From: Paludibacteraceae bacterium
GTDB lineage: Bacteria; Bacteroidota; Bacteroidia; Bacteroidales; Paludibacteraceae
Assembly: GCA_017450605.1 (NCBI GenBank)
Contig: JAFSTG010000039.1
Location: 1-64,000, forward strand
Length of the DNA: 64,000 nt
Direction: 5' to 3'
Shown here: piece after piece, positions 44,216-53,926 of the stretch
Numbering within the stretch: position 1 is the first letter of the stretch
Layout: each line of letters starts with the position of its first letter
The notes under the pieces: generated by a model
The model's database searches: none
What the model was told of the DNA's origin: nothing
The model's input: only the letters and a program-made list of their open reading frames with translations
Program-made: the position numbers and the translations under genes

Positions 44216-44905
44216 TTACTGCGTGTTGAAGATTGAATGTTCGAAAAACTGCCACAATGCATCGTCGGGACATGGTGCAACAATATTTATCGGAAGGCGA
44301 CTGACCGGATGTATGAAACTGATGCTACGGGCATGCAGACATATTCCTCCGTCTTTATTCGAACGGTGTGCCCCATATTTAAGGTCCCCTTTTATCGGAC
44401 ATCCAATAGCCGACAACTGGCAACGTATCTGATGGTGCCGCCCAGTGAGCAGTTCCACTTCGAGCAGCGAATACCTATCCGACTTGCCGCATAGCCGGTA
44501 AACAAGTCGTGCTTGCTTGGCTTCTTTATCAGCAGGGCGTGCCACATAGCTTTTGTTTTCCTTCTCTCGGCGCACAAGCCAGTGTTCAAGCGTAGCTTGT
44601 TCTGCCGGAGGAGTATTCTCAACTATTGCCCAATATATTTTTTTTATTTGTTCATGCGAACGGAACATATCGTTGAGTCGCTGCAACGCCTTGCTGGTGC
44701 GAGCAAACAGCACGACACCGGAGGTTGGGCGATCAAGTCGGTGAGGGAGACCAAGAAACACCTCGCCGGGTTTGTTATACTTAATTTTTATATAGTCTTT
44801 CACCTCATCGATGAGTGAGCGGTCGCCCGTCTTATCGCCCTGCACAAGTTCGTGGCAGGTCTTATTCACCGCTATTATATGGTTATCTTCGTAAAGAACA
44901 GTCAT
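44216..44905 (-). CDS. RluA-family pseudouridine synthase
   Basis: A 229-residue enzyme that converts uridine to pseudouridine in rRNA or tRNA. It has the catalytic motif HRLDRPTSGVVLFAR (Asp of RLDRPTSG) and the later LLTGRHHQIRCQLSAIGCPI. There is no N-terminal S4 domain, so it is the short RluA/RluC-catalytic type. It lies three bases after rlmB, so two rRNA-modifying enzymes are together in the operon. The exact target site is not predictable. Confidence 0.92.
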   Translation of the reverse strand: MTVLYEDNHIIAVNKTCHELVQGDKTGDRSLIDEVKDYIKIKYNKPGEVFLGLPHRLDRPTSGVVLFARTSKALQRLNDMFRSHEQIKKIYWAIVENTPPAEQATLEHWLVRREKENKSYVARPADKEAKQARLVYRLCGKSDRYSLLEVELLTGRHHQIRCQLSAIGCPIKGDLKYGAHRSNKDGGICLHARSISFIHPVSRLPINIVAPCPDDALWQFFEHSIFNTQ

Positions 44906-44908
44906 TTG

Positions 44909-45709
44909 TCAGCGTCTCTGCCTTATAACTTCATATATTAGAACACCTGCCGCCACCGACACATTAAGCGACTCGATTTCGCCCGACATCGGTATTGCTA
45001 CACGGTCGGTTGCCCGACGAAGACAAGCCTCGCTTATACCATTATCTTCGCTACCGAGAACAAGCACCAATGGTTCGGTAAGCGGTGTATCGAAACAAAT
45101 GGTAGAAGAATGTTCGCTCACAGCCACCACTCGCAGTCCGCTATCGCGTAAGAAATCGAGTGTAGCAGGCATGTTTGCCGATTTACATATAGGCAGACGG
45201 TGCAATGCCCCTGCCGATGTCTTTACGGCATCGCCATTGATAGCCACGCCACCGCTTGCAGGAATGATAAGAGCATCGACACCTGCCGCAAGACAAGTAC
45301 GCGCTATAGCTCCGAAATTCCGCATGTCGGTAATACCATCGAGGGCGACAAGAAGCGGTGTTCGACCTTGTTCATATACCATTGGAACTATATCTTCTAC
45401 CTTGCAAAAATCGATAGGCGAGATAAAAGCTATCACCCCCTGATGATTCTTATCGGTGAGTTGGTTGAGTTTTTCCAACGGCACCCGCTGAATATGAGTA
45501 GGAGTGGCTTGCAGTTTCCCGGCAAGTTCGCGAGCTAATGCCGACGACATATCGCGCCGCAACAACACCTTATCAATGGTTTTTCCGGCATCGATAGCTT
45601 CAATCACCGAGCGTATGCCGAATATCATCTCTTTCTCTTTCACACGCCGTGTTTTATAATCGGTATTGTTACGTGCTTTATATTCGGTATTGTTAGTTTT
45701 CTTTATCAT
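44909..45709 (-). CDS. rlmB: 23S rRNA 2'-O-methyltransferase, TrmH/RlmB family
   Basis: A 266-residue SPOUT methyltransferase. The substrate-binding domain (FGIRSVIEAIDAGKTIDKVLL) comes first, then the knotted catalytic domain with NFGAIARTCLAAG (motif 1, catalytic Arg), VLVLGSEDNGIS (motif 2) and PMSGEIESLNVSVAAGVLIYE (motif 3). Gm2251 in 23S rRNA is the usual target. The first 27 residues are a basic, weakly repeated tail (TEYKARNNTDYKTRR); a start at 45628 (MIFGIRS) is the alternative. It begins three bases after dsbD. Confidence 0.92.
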   Translation of the reverse strand: MIKKTNNTEYKARNNTDYKTRRVKEKEMIFGIRSVIEAIDAGKTIDKVLLRRDMSSALARELAGKLQATPTHIQRVPLEKLNQLTDKNHQGVIAFISPIDFCKVEDIVPMVYEQGRTPLLVALDGITDMRNFGAIARTCLAAGVDALIIPASGGVAINGDAVKTSAGALHRLPICKSANMPATLDFLRDSGLRVVAVSEHSSTICFDTPLTEPLVLVLGSEDNGISEACLRRATDRVAIPMSGEIESLNVSVAAGVLIYEVIRQRR

Positions 45710-45712
45710 AAC

Positions 45713-47593
45713 TTATTGTGCTTTATATCCTTTAAATTCGAATGGCTGAAGTCCTTGCTGTTTCATTTCTTCTATTACCGTCTCTTCCGTTCTTACCACC
45801 GAGCGTAACCACACAAGAAAATCTTCTACGCTCTCGTTGTAAGAGTATGGAGTACCCAACATTTCGTTATCTGCGTTAAGAACCACATAGTAAGGCTGAG
45901 CATTTGCCCCGAAACGCGTACGCTGAACATAACTCCAACGGTCGCCCACTGTCTTTAGTTTAACAGAGGCTCCGTTTTCTTCCACTACAAGAGGCTGCTC
46001 AAGAGGTGTTTTATCGTCAACCATTAGTGTTACTACTATAAAGTTTTGCAACTCGCGTTTCACATCCTCGTCGGATAATACTTTTGCTTCCATCTTCCGG
46101 CAGTTGACACATCCGTAGCCCGAGAAATCGCATAGCACATTCTTATGCTCAGCCCTTGCACGGGTCAGCGCTTCATCTAAATCATCAAGATGCGCTTGTT
46201 CTTTCTCTGTTCCGATAACGAAATCTTGTGTTGAAATGGGCGGTGCGAATGCTGATATTGCCTTGAGTGGTGCACCAAACAGACCCGGTACCATATACAT
46301 AGCAAAACTAAGCGACACTACTGCCAACATAAAACGGAACACCGAAATGCCACCTATCGGTTGCTCGTGTCTGAAATGGAACACACCGAGCAGGTATAGC
46401 CCGAGTAATGCGAATATCACTATCCATAACGCTACGAACACCTCCCTGTCGAGCAGATGCCAGCCATAGGCAAGGTCTGCCACCGAGAAGAACTTAAGAG
46501 ATAATGCCAATTCGAGGAATGCAAGCACCACCTTAAACGAGTCCATCCAACCGCCGGATTTAGGCAGTTGCTTCATCCATTTTGGGAACATGGCAAACAA
46601 GGTAAACGGTAATGCCAAAGCTATAGCAAAGCCCAGCATACCTACCGTAGGTGCCAAAAGTGAACGGCCGGCCGCCTCAACAAGCAAGGTTCCAATAATA
46701 GGTCCCGTGCACGAGAACGACACTATCACGAGGGTGAATGCCATAAGCAGAATACTCAGGAAGCCTGTAGTAGAAGCTGCTTTAGCATCCAGACGAGTGC
46801 TCCACGACGAGGGCAAGGTAATTTCAAACGCTCCGAAAAACGAAAGAGCAAACACCACCAGCAAGGCAAAGAACAGAAGGTTCACCACTGCATTAGTAGC
46901 AAGACTGTTAAGAGCACTTGCACCGAAAAGCAAAGTGATGAGCAAGCCCAACCCGACATATATGATAATGATAGCAAGTCCGTAGAGCATAGCGTCGCGC
47001 AGGGCGTTCTTCTGCTCGTTTTTCTTCATAAAGAAACTTACCGTCATAGGTATGATAGGCCATACACATGGCGTAAAGATAGCGAGAAATCCGCCTATCA
47101 GTCCCATAAGGAATATCCACCATAGCCCATACTCAGAATCGGTAGCCGGAGAGGAGTTAGCTGATGAAGTATGCAACTCGTGCCCTGCACTCAGCTGCTT
47201 GGTTATAGGTGAGGTGCAAGACATATCATTACATGCCATATATCTGACAGAAAGCGGCTGAGGGGAGGTTGTAGATACGACGAACACCGCCTCATTCTCA
47301 TAATATGAGAGTTCTATTCCGAAATTCTCATCGAAACTGACGACAGCCTTTGTCAGAGCCGCAGCCCTTACCTGTTCGTCGCCCACACTAAAGACTGTAG
47401 GGAGCGGACCATTGTCGGGCATAGCAAGGTCGTAGAGATGCCAACCTTGGTCGATAGTGGCAGTTACCGTATATCCGTTGTCGTCTTGCTGAACATTCCA
47501 ATGCACCGGTTCTACTATTTGAGACACCGACCGAACGGCACAAAGAACAAGAAGCAGGGATACTAAAAGCAAATGTTTATTTCTTTTTATCAT
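45713..47593 (-). CDS. dsbD: Thiol:disulfide interchange protein DsbD
   Basis: A 626-residue membrane protein that carries electrons from cytoplasmic thioredoxin to periplasmic thiols. A signal peptide is followed by the N-terminal DsbD domain with the CNDMSC cysteine pair near 120-126. Eight transmembrane helices follow, with the two membrane cysteines in TPCVWPIIPM and FSCTGPIIG. The C-terminal thioredoxin domain has GYGCVNCRKME (CVNC). All three redox pairs are present. It starts four bases after nadE. Confidence 0.94.
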   Translation of the reverse strand: MIKRNKHLLLVSLLLVLCAVRSVSQIVEPVHWNVQQDDNGYTVTATIDQGWHLYDLAMPDNGPLPTVFSVGDEQVRAAALTKAVVSFDENFGIELSYYENEAVFVVSTTSPQPLSVRYMACNDMSCTSPITKQLSAGHELHTSSANSSPATDSEYGLWWIFLMGLIGGFLAIFTPCVWPIIPMTVSFFMKKNEQKNALRDAMLYGLAIIIIYVGLGLLITLLFGASALNSLATNAVVNLLFFALLVVFALSFFGAFEITLPSSWSTRLDAKAASTTGFLSILLMAFTLVIVSFSCTGPIIGTLLVEAAGRSLLAPTVGMLGFAIALALPFTLFAMFPKWMKQLPKSGGWMDSFKVVLAFLELALSLKFFSVADLAYGWHLLDREVFVALWIVIFALLGLYLLGVFHFRHEQPIGGISVFRFMLAVVSLSFAMYMVPGLFGAPLKAISAFAPPISTQDFVIGTEKEQAHLDDLDEALTRARAEHKNVLCDFSGYGCVNCRKMEAKVLSDEDVKRELQNFIVVTLMVDDKTPLEQPLVVEENGASVKLKTVGDRWSYVQRTRFGANAQPYYVVLNADNEMLGTPYSYNESVEDFLVWLRSVVRTEETVIEEMKQQGLQPFEFKGYKAQ

Positions 47594-47597
47594 AATT

Positions 47598-49493
47598 CTA
47601 TATTGGGTCTATATCACTTGGCATACGCCAATCACCACGAGGTGAGAGCGAGAGTGGCAACACCTTCGGACCATCGGGCATACACGAGCGTTTATACTGG
47701 TTACGGAAGAAGCGGGTCATGAAAATATCGAGCCAGCGAGTGATTTGTTCGCTGTCGTATTTATCGTTAAAAGCGTAGGACGCCATATAGGCAATCTTAT
47801 CGCGCGAGAATCCGTATCGCAGGAAATAATACATGAAGAAATCGTGCAGTTCGTAAGGTCCTACGGCGTCCTCGGTTTTCTGTTTTATGTTTCCGTCGCT
47901 ATCAAGAGGCAGCAGTTCGGGCGATACAGGAGTGGCAACTATATCGTTTAGTATCTCCCCTATTTCTCCTCCATACTGTTGGGCGAGGAAAGTTACCACA
48001 TAGCGAACCACTGTCTTAGGCAGTCCGGCGTTTATCCCATACATCGACATGTGGTCGCCGTTGTAAGTAGTCCAACCCAAAGCAAGTTCCGACATATCTC
48101 CGGTGCCAAGCACTAATCCTCCATGCTGATTGGCGAGGTCCATGAGAATCTGCATCCGCTCGCGAGCCTGTGCATTTTCGTAGGTGAGGTCATGCTCATC
48201 AAGTGGATGACCGATGTCATTGAGATGCCGGGTTACTGCGTCAACAATAGGAATCTCCATCTGCGTTACGCCAAGCAGTTCCATAAGACGCCGGGCGTTG
48301 GTATGAGTGCGCGAACTTGTTCCGAATCCGGGCATAGTAACACCCATTATCAGGCTTCGCTCGTAGCCTAATTTGTCGGCGGTCTGCACTGCCACAAGTA
48401 ATGCGAGAGTAGAGTCGAGACCGCCTGATATACCCACCTGCAACGTTCTTGCATGCGTATGTTCCCATCGGCGCGCAAGAGCCGACGTCTGAATAGACAG
48501 CACATCTTCGCAGAACTCGACACGTTCGGTTGTTGGCGGGAGGAATGGATTAGAGCGGAAATGGCGATGGATAGGAGAGGCATTCATACCCGAATCGCCG
48601 AGGGGAGCAACATAAATCTTGCGATAATGCCCCACCTGATCGACAGTGAAGTTGGTGTTGCGCTGCCGGTCGGTGCGCAAGCGCTCAATATCCAATTCAG
48701 AGATTACCATTGTTGCATCGCTTTGAAAACGTTCACCCTCGTCGAGCAGTTTGCCATTCTCAGCGATGTAAGTCGAGCCGGAGAACACTATGTCAGTAGT
48801 ACTCTCGCCTATTCCGGACGAGGTATATATATAGCCGCAATGCACGCGAGCCGATTGCTGTGTTATCATCTGACGACGGAAAGCATGTTTACCCGTAACG
48901 CAATTGGAACTCGAAAGGTTGAATATCAACTCAGCCCCTTGTATCGCAAGTTGAGTTGAAGGTGGCAGAGGCGACCACAAATCCTCGCAAATCTCAATTC
49001 CGAAACAGAAATTACGAGTCATAAAAAGAAGGTCTGCACCGAAGGGTACATCGCCGTTCCAAAGTTCGATAACAGGTATATTAGTTCTGCCAGGCGTAAA
49101 CCAGCGTTTTTCGTAAAACTCGCCGGTATTGGGTAAATTAACCTTTGGAACTGCGCCTATCACCTCTCCGTCGGTTATCACAAAGGCGCAGTTATACAAA
49201 TTATTATCGACTTTTATCGGAGCGCCGACGAGCACTATTATCGGTTGTTCGCGAGTATATTCGGCTATATCACGCAATGCCAACATAGCATTTTGCTGCA
49301 GTTGTTGAGTGAAGAACAAGTCGGCACAAGTATATCCCGTGATGCTTAACTCAGGAAATGAAACTATCTGCACCTCAGCCTCTACTGCTATGTCGATTTG
49401 TTCTTTTATTCTATCGGCATTAAAAGAGCAGTCAGCCACTTTTACTTGCGGCACCGCAGCCGCAACTCTTACAAATCCGAAATTATTTTGCAT
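47598..49493 (-). CDS. nadE: Glutamine-dependent NAD+ synthase
   Basis: A 631-residue enzyme that amidates nicotinic acid adenine dinucleotide to NAD+. Residues 1-290 are a carbon-nitrogen hydrolase domain with its Glu (FPELSITGY), Lys (VPKVNLPN) and Cys (GIEICEDLWSP). Residues 330-631 are the synthetase domain with the pyrophosphate loop GISGGLDSTLAL and GTGDMSELALGW. It opens a six-gene operon (nadE-dsbD-rlmB-rluA family-iorA-iorB) with spacings of 3-42 bases. Promoter at 49554-49584. Confidence 0.96.
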   Translation of the reverse strand: MQNNFGFVRVAAAVPQVKVADCSFNADRIKEQIDIAVEAEVQIVSFPELSITGYTCADLFFTQQLQQNAMLALRDIAEYTREQPIIVLVGAPIKVDNNLYNCAFVITDGEVIGAVPKVNLPNTGEFYEKRWFTPGRTNIPVIELWNGDVPFGADLLFMTRNFCFGIEICEDLWSPLPPSTQLAIQGAELIFNLSSSNCVTGKHAFRRQMITQQSARVHCGYIYTSSGIGESTTDIVFSGSTYIAENGKLLDEGERFQSDATMVISELDIERLRTDRQRNTNFTVDQVGHYRKIYVAPLGDSGMNASPIHRHFRSNPFLPPTTERVEFCEDVLSIQTSALARRWEHTHARTLQVGISGGLDSTLALLVAVQTADKLGYERSLIMGVTMPGFGTSSRTHTNARRLMELLGVTQMEIPIVDAVTRHLNDIGHPLDEHDLTYENAQARERMQILMDLANQHGGLVLGTGDMSELALGWTTYNGDHMSMYGINAGLPKTVVRYVVTFLAQQYGGEIGEILNDIVATPVSPELLPLDSDGNIKQKTEDAVGPYELHDFFMYYFLRYGFSRDKIAYMASYAFNDKYDSEQITRWLDIFMTRFFRNQYKRSCMPDGPKVLPLSLSPRGDWRMPSDIDPI

Positions 49494-49553
49494 GATAGAA
49501 ACAGGAAAGAAAAAATGAATACCTTAATATCAATGCGTATATAAGCACGGCTA

Positions 49554-49584
49554 CAAAGATATAAAAAATTATTGATTTAACAAA
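49554..49584 (-). promoter_or_regulatory. Promoter of the nadE operon
   Basis: TTTG (49581-49584), 19 bases and TATCTTTG (49554-49561) on the minus strand match the consensus. It is back to back with the tRNA promoter. Confidence 0.8.
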
Positions 49585-49609
49585 AAAACGAAACTTTTTT
49601 GCAAACTAT

Positions 49610-49640
49610 TTTGTACATTCAAAAAAAAGCATTACTTTTG
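49610..49640 (+). promoter_or_regulatory. Promoter of tRNA-Glu
   Basis: TTTG (49610-49613), 19 bases and TACTTTTG (49633-49640). The tRNA starts 22 bases further on, which fits a short 5' leader for RNase P. Confidence 0.8.
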
Positions 49641-49661
49641 CAGCCGCAAATGAAAATAATC

Positions 49662-49733
49662 GGTGCTATCGTCTAGCGGTTAGGACAAAAGATTCTCAAT
49701 CTTTAAACCGGGGTTCGATTCCCCGTAGCACTA
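49662..49733 (+). tRNA. tRNA-Glu (anticodon CTC)
   Basis: A 72-base cloverleaf: acceptor GGTGCTA/TAGCACT (first pair G-U), D arm with GTCTAGCGGTTAGGAC, anticodon stem AAAGA/TCTTT with loop TTCTCAA (anticodon CTC), and T arm CCGGGGTTCGATTCCCCG. The GTCTAGxGGTTAGGAC D arm is typical of tRNA-Glu. The CCA end is not encoded. It reads GAG; a CTC isoacceptor is a single-codon species, so a TTC isoacceptor must exist elsewhere. Confidence 0.95.
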
Positions 49734-49734
49734 C

Positions 49735-49765
49735 AAAGCCTGCTGACAATCAGCGGGCTTTTTGT
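49735..49765 (+). terminator. Terminator of tRNA-Glu
   Basis: AAAGCCTGCTGA / TCAGCGGGCTTT form a stem with a 3-base loop followed by a T-run. It begins two bases past the mature tRNA end. Bases 49766-49956 after it are AT-rich and hold nothing that I recognise. Confidence 0.9.
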
Positions 49766-49956
49766 TTTATTGAAGTTAAAATCAGTTACAACTATACATT
49801 AATAATCACAGCATTAACTAAATTCAAACTATTGTTGCCTGCATTATAAACATTGTAGCAGTTTTTTAGTCAGTTTACTGATTGACGATATTTGTCGGGA
49901 AATAGATAAAACCATCAACGAAAATTTCCTTTTTAACCACAGTGAATTACAAAAAA

Positions 49957-49988
49957 TTTGGCAGGCATATATTTTTTTCATAAATTTG
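49957..49988 (+). promoter_or_regulatory. Promoter of the lolA-recF operon
   Basis: TTTG (49957-49960), 20 bases and TAAATTTG (49981-49988) match the consensus. The leader to the ATG at 50079 is about 85 bases. Confidence 0.82.
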
Positions 49989-50078
49989 CAGGCTAAAATA
50001 TTTGTGGCACTTTGTTTGCTGTGTGTCTGATAAGAATCATTGTAAACCATAGCAAATGTCTCACAAACTTCAATTATT

Positions 50079-50693
50079 ATGAAACGAAACGGATTATTAT
50101 TTTTACTTTGCGTTTTTGCTGTCAGTTGTTTTGCGACCGACTCGCTTATAGAAAAAGTTGCGGCTCTTAACAAGGGCAACAATTACATATCTTCGGCCTT
50201 CACCGAGACAAAGGTGATGCCTCGAATTAAGAAGGAAACGAAAAAATACGGCAATCTTTATTTCGTTCGCGAAAGCGAAAAGCTTATGATGCGTTACACC
50301 GACCCTGAAGGTGATTATTCGCTAATAGAGAATGGTACTATGTATGTTCGTCGCGGCGATAAGACTCTAAAATTCGGTAACACACAGAAAGATGGCAAGA
50401 TGTCGGTATTTAAAAGTTCGCTTATCTATGCAATGAAAGGTGAGGTAGCGTCTGTTGCCGCTGAAAACGAAGCAGAAATCACTTCAGAGCAAAGCGATAC
50501 ACAGTATATATTCACTCTAAAGCGTCAGAATAATCATAAAGTAGGCGTCAAGCAGATAACACTTATTTACGATAAATCAACCGGGGCACTTGTTGTGCTG
50601 AAAATAGAAGAGGCAAACGGTAATTACACGTCCTACGAAACACCCAAACCCGATACAAAAACCAAACTCGAAGATAAAGTATTCGCTATCTGA
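50079..50693 (+). CDS. LolA-like outer membrane lipoprotein carrier
   Basis: A 204-residue periplasmic protein with a signal peptide (MKRNGLLFLLCVFAVSCFAT). The fold is the LolA/LolB half-barrel: FTETKVMPRIKKETKKYGNLYFVRESEKLMMRYTDPEGDY is the usual LolA start. It would carry lipoproteins across the periplasm. The Cys near the end of the signal could suggest a lipoprotein (AVSCFA), which would make it LolB-like, but cleavage after FAT is equally possible. First gene of a long plus-strand run. Confidence 0.85.
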   Translation: MKRNGLLFLLCVFAVSCFATDSLIEKVAALNKGNNYISSAFTETKVMPRIKKETKKYGNLYFVRESEKLMMRYTDPEGDYSLIENGTMYVRRGDKTLKFGNTQKDGKMSVFKSSLIYAMKGEVASVAAENEAEITSEQSDTQYIFTLKRQNNHKVGVKQITLIYDKSTGALVVLKIEEANGNYTSYETPKPDTKTKLEDKVFAI

Positions 50694-50725
50694 CATTCAT
50701 CAACCAAACATACATTGCTTAACTC

Positions 50726-51859
50726 TTGTTACTTAGAGAACTTAACATATTCAACTATCGCAATATTGCAGAGGCTAATTTGCTGTTCGCCGACAAAATA
50801 AATTGTTTTGTAGGCGATAACGGCATGGGCAAAACCAACTTGCTTGATGCTGTTTATCTCCTTAGTTTCACTAAGTCGGGACTTACCACTCAAGACTCGC
50901 AATGCATACTGCATGGCGAGCAGATGGCAATGGTGAAGGGCTGTTACGATTTTGGAGAGACTGAGCCGACTATTATATCGTGTGCTATAAGGGCTGGAAA
51001 GAAAAAGCAATTCAGGCGCGGTCAGACCGACTACAAGCGGTTGCTCGAACACATAGGACTTATTCCGCTTGTTATGGTTTCGCCTGCCGACCAGGAACTG
51101 ATAATTGAGGGTAGCGAAGAACGCCGGCGTTTTCTTGACGGTATAATATCGCAATATAACCGCCAGTACTTAGAGCACCTGAGTCAGTATCAGGCACTTC
51201 TAAAGCAGCGTAACGCAGTGCTCAAGCAAGCAGCCGACCGCCAATTCGATGCCTCTGAAGAGGCTTTGCTCGACATATTGGAGGACAAAATGAGCAAACA
51301 CGACCTCTTCATCTACGAAGAACGTCGGAGTTTTATCGAGCGATTTCGTCCGTACTTCGATGATATTTATAGTTTTATATGTCAGAACAAAGAGCGCACG
51401 CACATAGGTTATATCTCGCAAGTAGCCGACCGCGACATACGAAAGTCGCTACATGATACTCGCGAGCGCGACCACATACTGGGCTGGACTACGCAAGGCA
51501 TACACAAAGATGACCTTGACATGCAACTCGACACCTACCCTATTCGCGAAGTGGGTAGTCAGGGGCAACAAAAGACTTTCCTTATTGCACTGAAGTTGTC
51601 GCAAGCTTGTTTCTTGGCAGAAAATCCGGTGTCGGTGTTTGCTGTTAGAAAGCAAAAACCTCTATTACTGCTCGACGATATATTCGATAAACTCGATTCA
51701 CAAAGGGTAGAGCACATCATCACACTTGTCGGGTCAGACCGATTCGGACAGACTTTCCTAAGCGATACCGACCGGCAGCATATAAGCAGTTTGATAAACA
51801 ATGCCACCGACCGAGGCAAGGTATTTATAGTTGACAATGGCATAGTAAAAGAAAACTAA
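50726..51859 (+). CDS. recF: DNA recombination and repair protein RecF
   Basis: A 377-residue SMC-like ATPase that loads RecA at gaps. Walker A is GDNGMGKTN (30-38), the signature region GSQGQQKTFLIALKLSQ and Walker B LLLLDDIFDKLD follow. The start is a TTG codon at 50726 (LLRELNIFNYRNI): no ATG is available before the first beta strand. It follows the lolA-like gene by 32 bases. In many bacteria recF lies near dnaA/dnaN, which is not the case here. Confidence 0.95.
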   Translation: MLLRELNIFNYRNIAEANLLFADKINCFVGDNGMGKTNLLDAVYLLSFTKSGLTTQDSQCILHGEQMAMVKGCYDFGETEPTIISCAIRAGKKKQFRRGQTDYKRLLEHIGLIPLVMVSPADQELIIEGSEERRRFLDGIISQYNRQYLEHLSQYQALLKQRNAVLKQAADRQFDASEEALLDILEDKMSKHDLFIYEERRSFIERFRPYFDDIYSFICQNKERTHIGYISQVADRDIRKSLHDTRERDHILGWTTQGIHKDDLDMQLDTYPIREVGSQGQQKTFLIALKLSQACFLAENPVSVFAVRKQKPLLLLDDIFDKLDSQRVEHIITLVGSDRFGQTFLSDTDRQHISSLINNATDRGKVFIVDNGIVKEN

Positions 51860-51873
51860 TACACAACATAACA

Positions 51874-53910
51874 ATGAAAAAACTTATTCTTTTTGCGGCA
51901 ATTGCCGCTTCAATCTTCAGCGTGGGCGCTCAGTCGCTCAACGAGCAGGTTCTGCTTACTGTTAACGGTGAGCCTTCAACCGTGGGTGAGTTTCTTTACA
52001 TCTATAACAAGAACAAACAGGAATCGGCTGTTACAGCGCAGTCGCTCAACGAGTATCTTGAGATGTTTATCAATTTCAAACTAAAAGTAGAAGATGCCAA
52101 AGACAAAGGTATCGACACGCTGGCGTCGTTTAAAGAAGAATTGCGAAATTATCGTCATCAAGCAACACCTCGCTACATGACTGATACCATAGCAGAGAAT
52201 CAGTTAGTTGAAGAAACCTACCATAACATGTTAATCGACCGGCAGGTTCGTCATATCGCTATCCGTTGTCAGCTAAACGAGAACGACTCGGCAGTAGCAG
52301 TGGCTCGCGGCAAGATAGAGGTGGCTCGCGAACGCGTAACCACCGGTATAGCCACCACGGTTGGCAAAGGCAGAAACCGCCGCATAGTTCGCACCCCTGA
52401 GGACTTCGCGACAGTGGCGTTGGAGATGTCAGACGACCCGTCGGTAAAGAACAACAACGGCTTGGTAGGTTGGGTAACACCTTTCCATTTCGTCTATCCT
52501 TTCGAAAAAGCCACCTACGAAACACCGGTTGGAGAAGTAAGTCAGATATTCCGCACACCTTTCGGATTTCATATCTTGAAAGTAGAAAACGAACTGCCTC
52601 ACAAAGAGGTTAATGCCGCTCATATAATGAAACGTGTGGTTCTTTCTCAAAATAAAGATGCAGAACAAGCAGCAAAAGAAAATGCAGAGGCATCAGCTGC
52701 TGCAAAGACTGCTATCGACTCGGTTTATCTGATTGCAAAAGCAGATGACAGCAATTTTGCTGAATTAGCGATGAAGGAATCCGACGACCGCGGCACTGCT
52801 CAAAGAGGTGGAAACCTCGGATGGTTCAGCAGAGGCCAGATGGTAAAAGAATTCGAAGATGTGGCATTTGCAATGACAAAGGAAGGCGATGTTTCCGAGC
52901 CGTTCCAAACTAATTTCGGTTGGCATATAATGAAATATTATGGTCAGAAAGGTGTTGAACCTCTGCCGGATGTAAAAGAGACAATAAAGAAAAACATAAT
53001 GCGCGATGAACGTCGCGACATAGTAGAGCAAGCCTTCTGCGACAAACTAAAAACAGAATATGGTTTCCGCGAGGACCCGTCAGCCATAGTTGCATTCCAC
53101 GAAGCTATCACGGGCAGCAACCTCGCAGACAGTGTGTTCCTTGAGCGCATTTCCTTGCTTCATAACTTTATGTTTGCTATTGGTGAAGAGGTATTCACTC
53201 AAGACGATTTTGCCGAATATATAAAGAAGAACACATGGAGCCAATATGGTTCGATGCACGAAGCTTTGAACGAGAAATACAATATGTTCAAAAATCAGAA
53301 ACTGCGCGACACGGAAGACAAACATTTGGAAGAAAAATATCCCGAACTGCATAATCTTATGAAAGAATATCACGATGGTATATTGCTTTTCGATGTATCG
53401 CTCAACGAAGTTTGGGACAAGGCAGGCCAGGACACAGCCGGTTTGCGCCGTTATTTCGACGAGCACAAGGCTCAATACAAGTGGGAGACACCTCGTTTCA
53501 AGGGTATGATACTACGAGCAAAAACAAAGCAGGCACTCAATGCTGCCAAGTCGATTATAAAGAACTTCCCTGCCGACACTATCGACCGTGTGATTGCTCA
53601 GCGCATCAATGCCGACTCGTTGCAGTTTGTCAGCTGCGAGAAAGGCTTATGGGCGCAAGGTGAAAATCCGATTGTTGACCGTTATGGCTTCAAGCAGAAA
53701 AAAGTGGAAGTAGCAGCCGATACTATATTCCCATTCGTTGAAGTGGTGGGTAAGAAACTGAAAGGCGCCGAAGAGTATCAAGACGAACGCGGCAAGGTGG
53801 TGGGTGATTATCAGAACTACCTTGAGACAGAGTGGCTCAAACGTCTGCACGACAAATACGAGGTGGTGGTTGACACTTCGGTGTTCGAGAAAGTTAAAGC
53901 GACATTATAA
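51874..53910 (+). CDS. Periplasmic peptidyl-prolyl isomerase, SurA/PpiD type
   Basis: A 678-residue exported chaperone with a signal peptide and two parvulin domains. The first (about 125-240: RQVRHIAIRCQLNEND through PFGFHILKVENE) has a Lys/Arg-rich insertion, and the second (about 245-370: NAAHIMKRVVLSQNK to NFGWHIMKYYGQ) is canonical, with GGNLGWFSRGQMV. The C-terminal 300 residues have no clear match beyond a weak third parvulin-like region near 520-600. It should fold outer membrane proteins. It lies 14 bases after recF. Confidence 0.9.
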   Translation: MKKLILFAAIAASIFSVGAQSLNEQVLLTVNGEPSTVGEFLYIYNKNKQESAVTAQSLNEYLEMFINFKLKVEDAKDKGIDTLASFKEELRNYRHQATPRYMTDTIAENQLVEETYHNMLIDRQVRHIAIRCQLNENDSAVAVARGKIEVARERVTTGIATTVGKGRNRRIVRTPEDFATVALEMSDDPSVKNNNGLVGWVTPFHFVYPFEKATYETPVGEVSQIFRTPFGFHILKVENELPHKEVNAAHIMKRVVLSQNKDAEQAAKENAEASAAAKTAIDSVYLIAKADDSNFAELAMKESDDRGTAQRGGNLGWFSRGQMVKEFEDVAFAMTKEGDVSEPFQTNFGWHIMKYYGQKGVEPLPDVKETIKKNIMRDERRDIVEQAFCDKLKTEYGFREDPSAIVAFHEAITGSNLADSVFLERISLLHNFMFAIGEEVFTQDDFAEYIKKNTWSQYGSMHEALNEKYNMFKNQKLRDTEDKHLEEKYPELHNLMKEYHDGILLFDVSLNEVWDKAGQDTAGLRRYFDEHKAQYKWETPRFKGMILRAKTKQALNAAKSIIKNFPADTIDRVIAQRINADSLQFVSCEKGLWAQGENPIVDRYGFKQKKVEVAADTIFPFVEVVGKKLKGAEEYQDERGKVVGDYQNYLETEWLKRLHDKYEVVVDTSVFEKVKATL

Positions 53911-53926
53911 TAAAATTCTGTTTCAG

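Noticed and set aside
53804..53926. gldG start at ATG 53804
   Set aside because: It would overlap the PPIase gene by over 100 bases and place 41 residues without homology before the first membrane helix.
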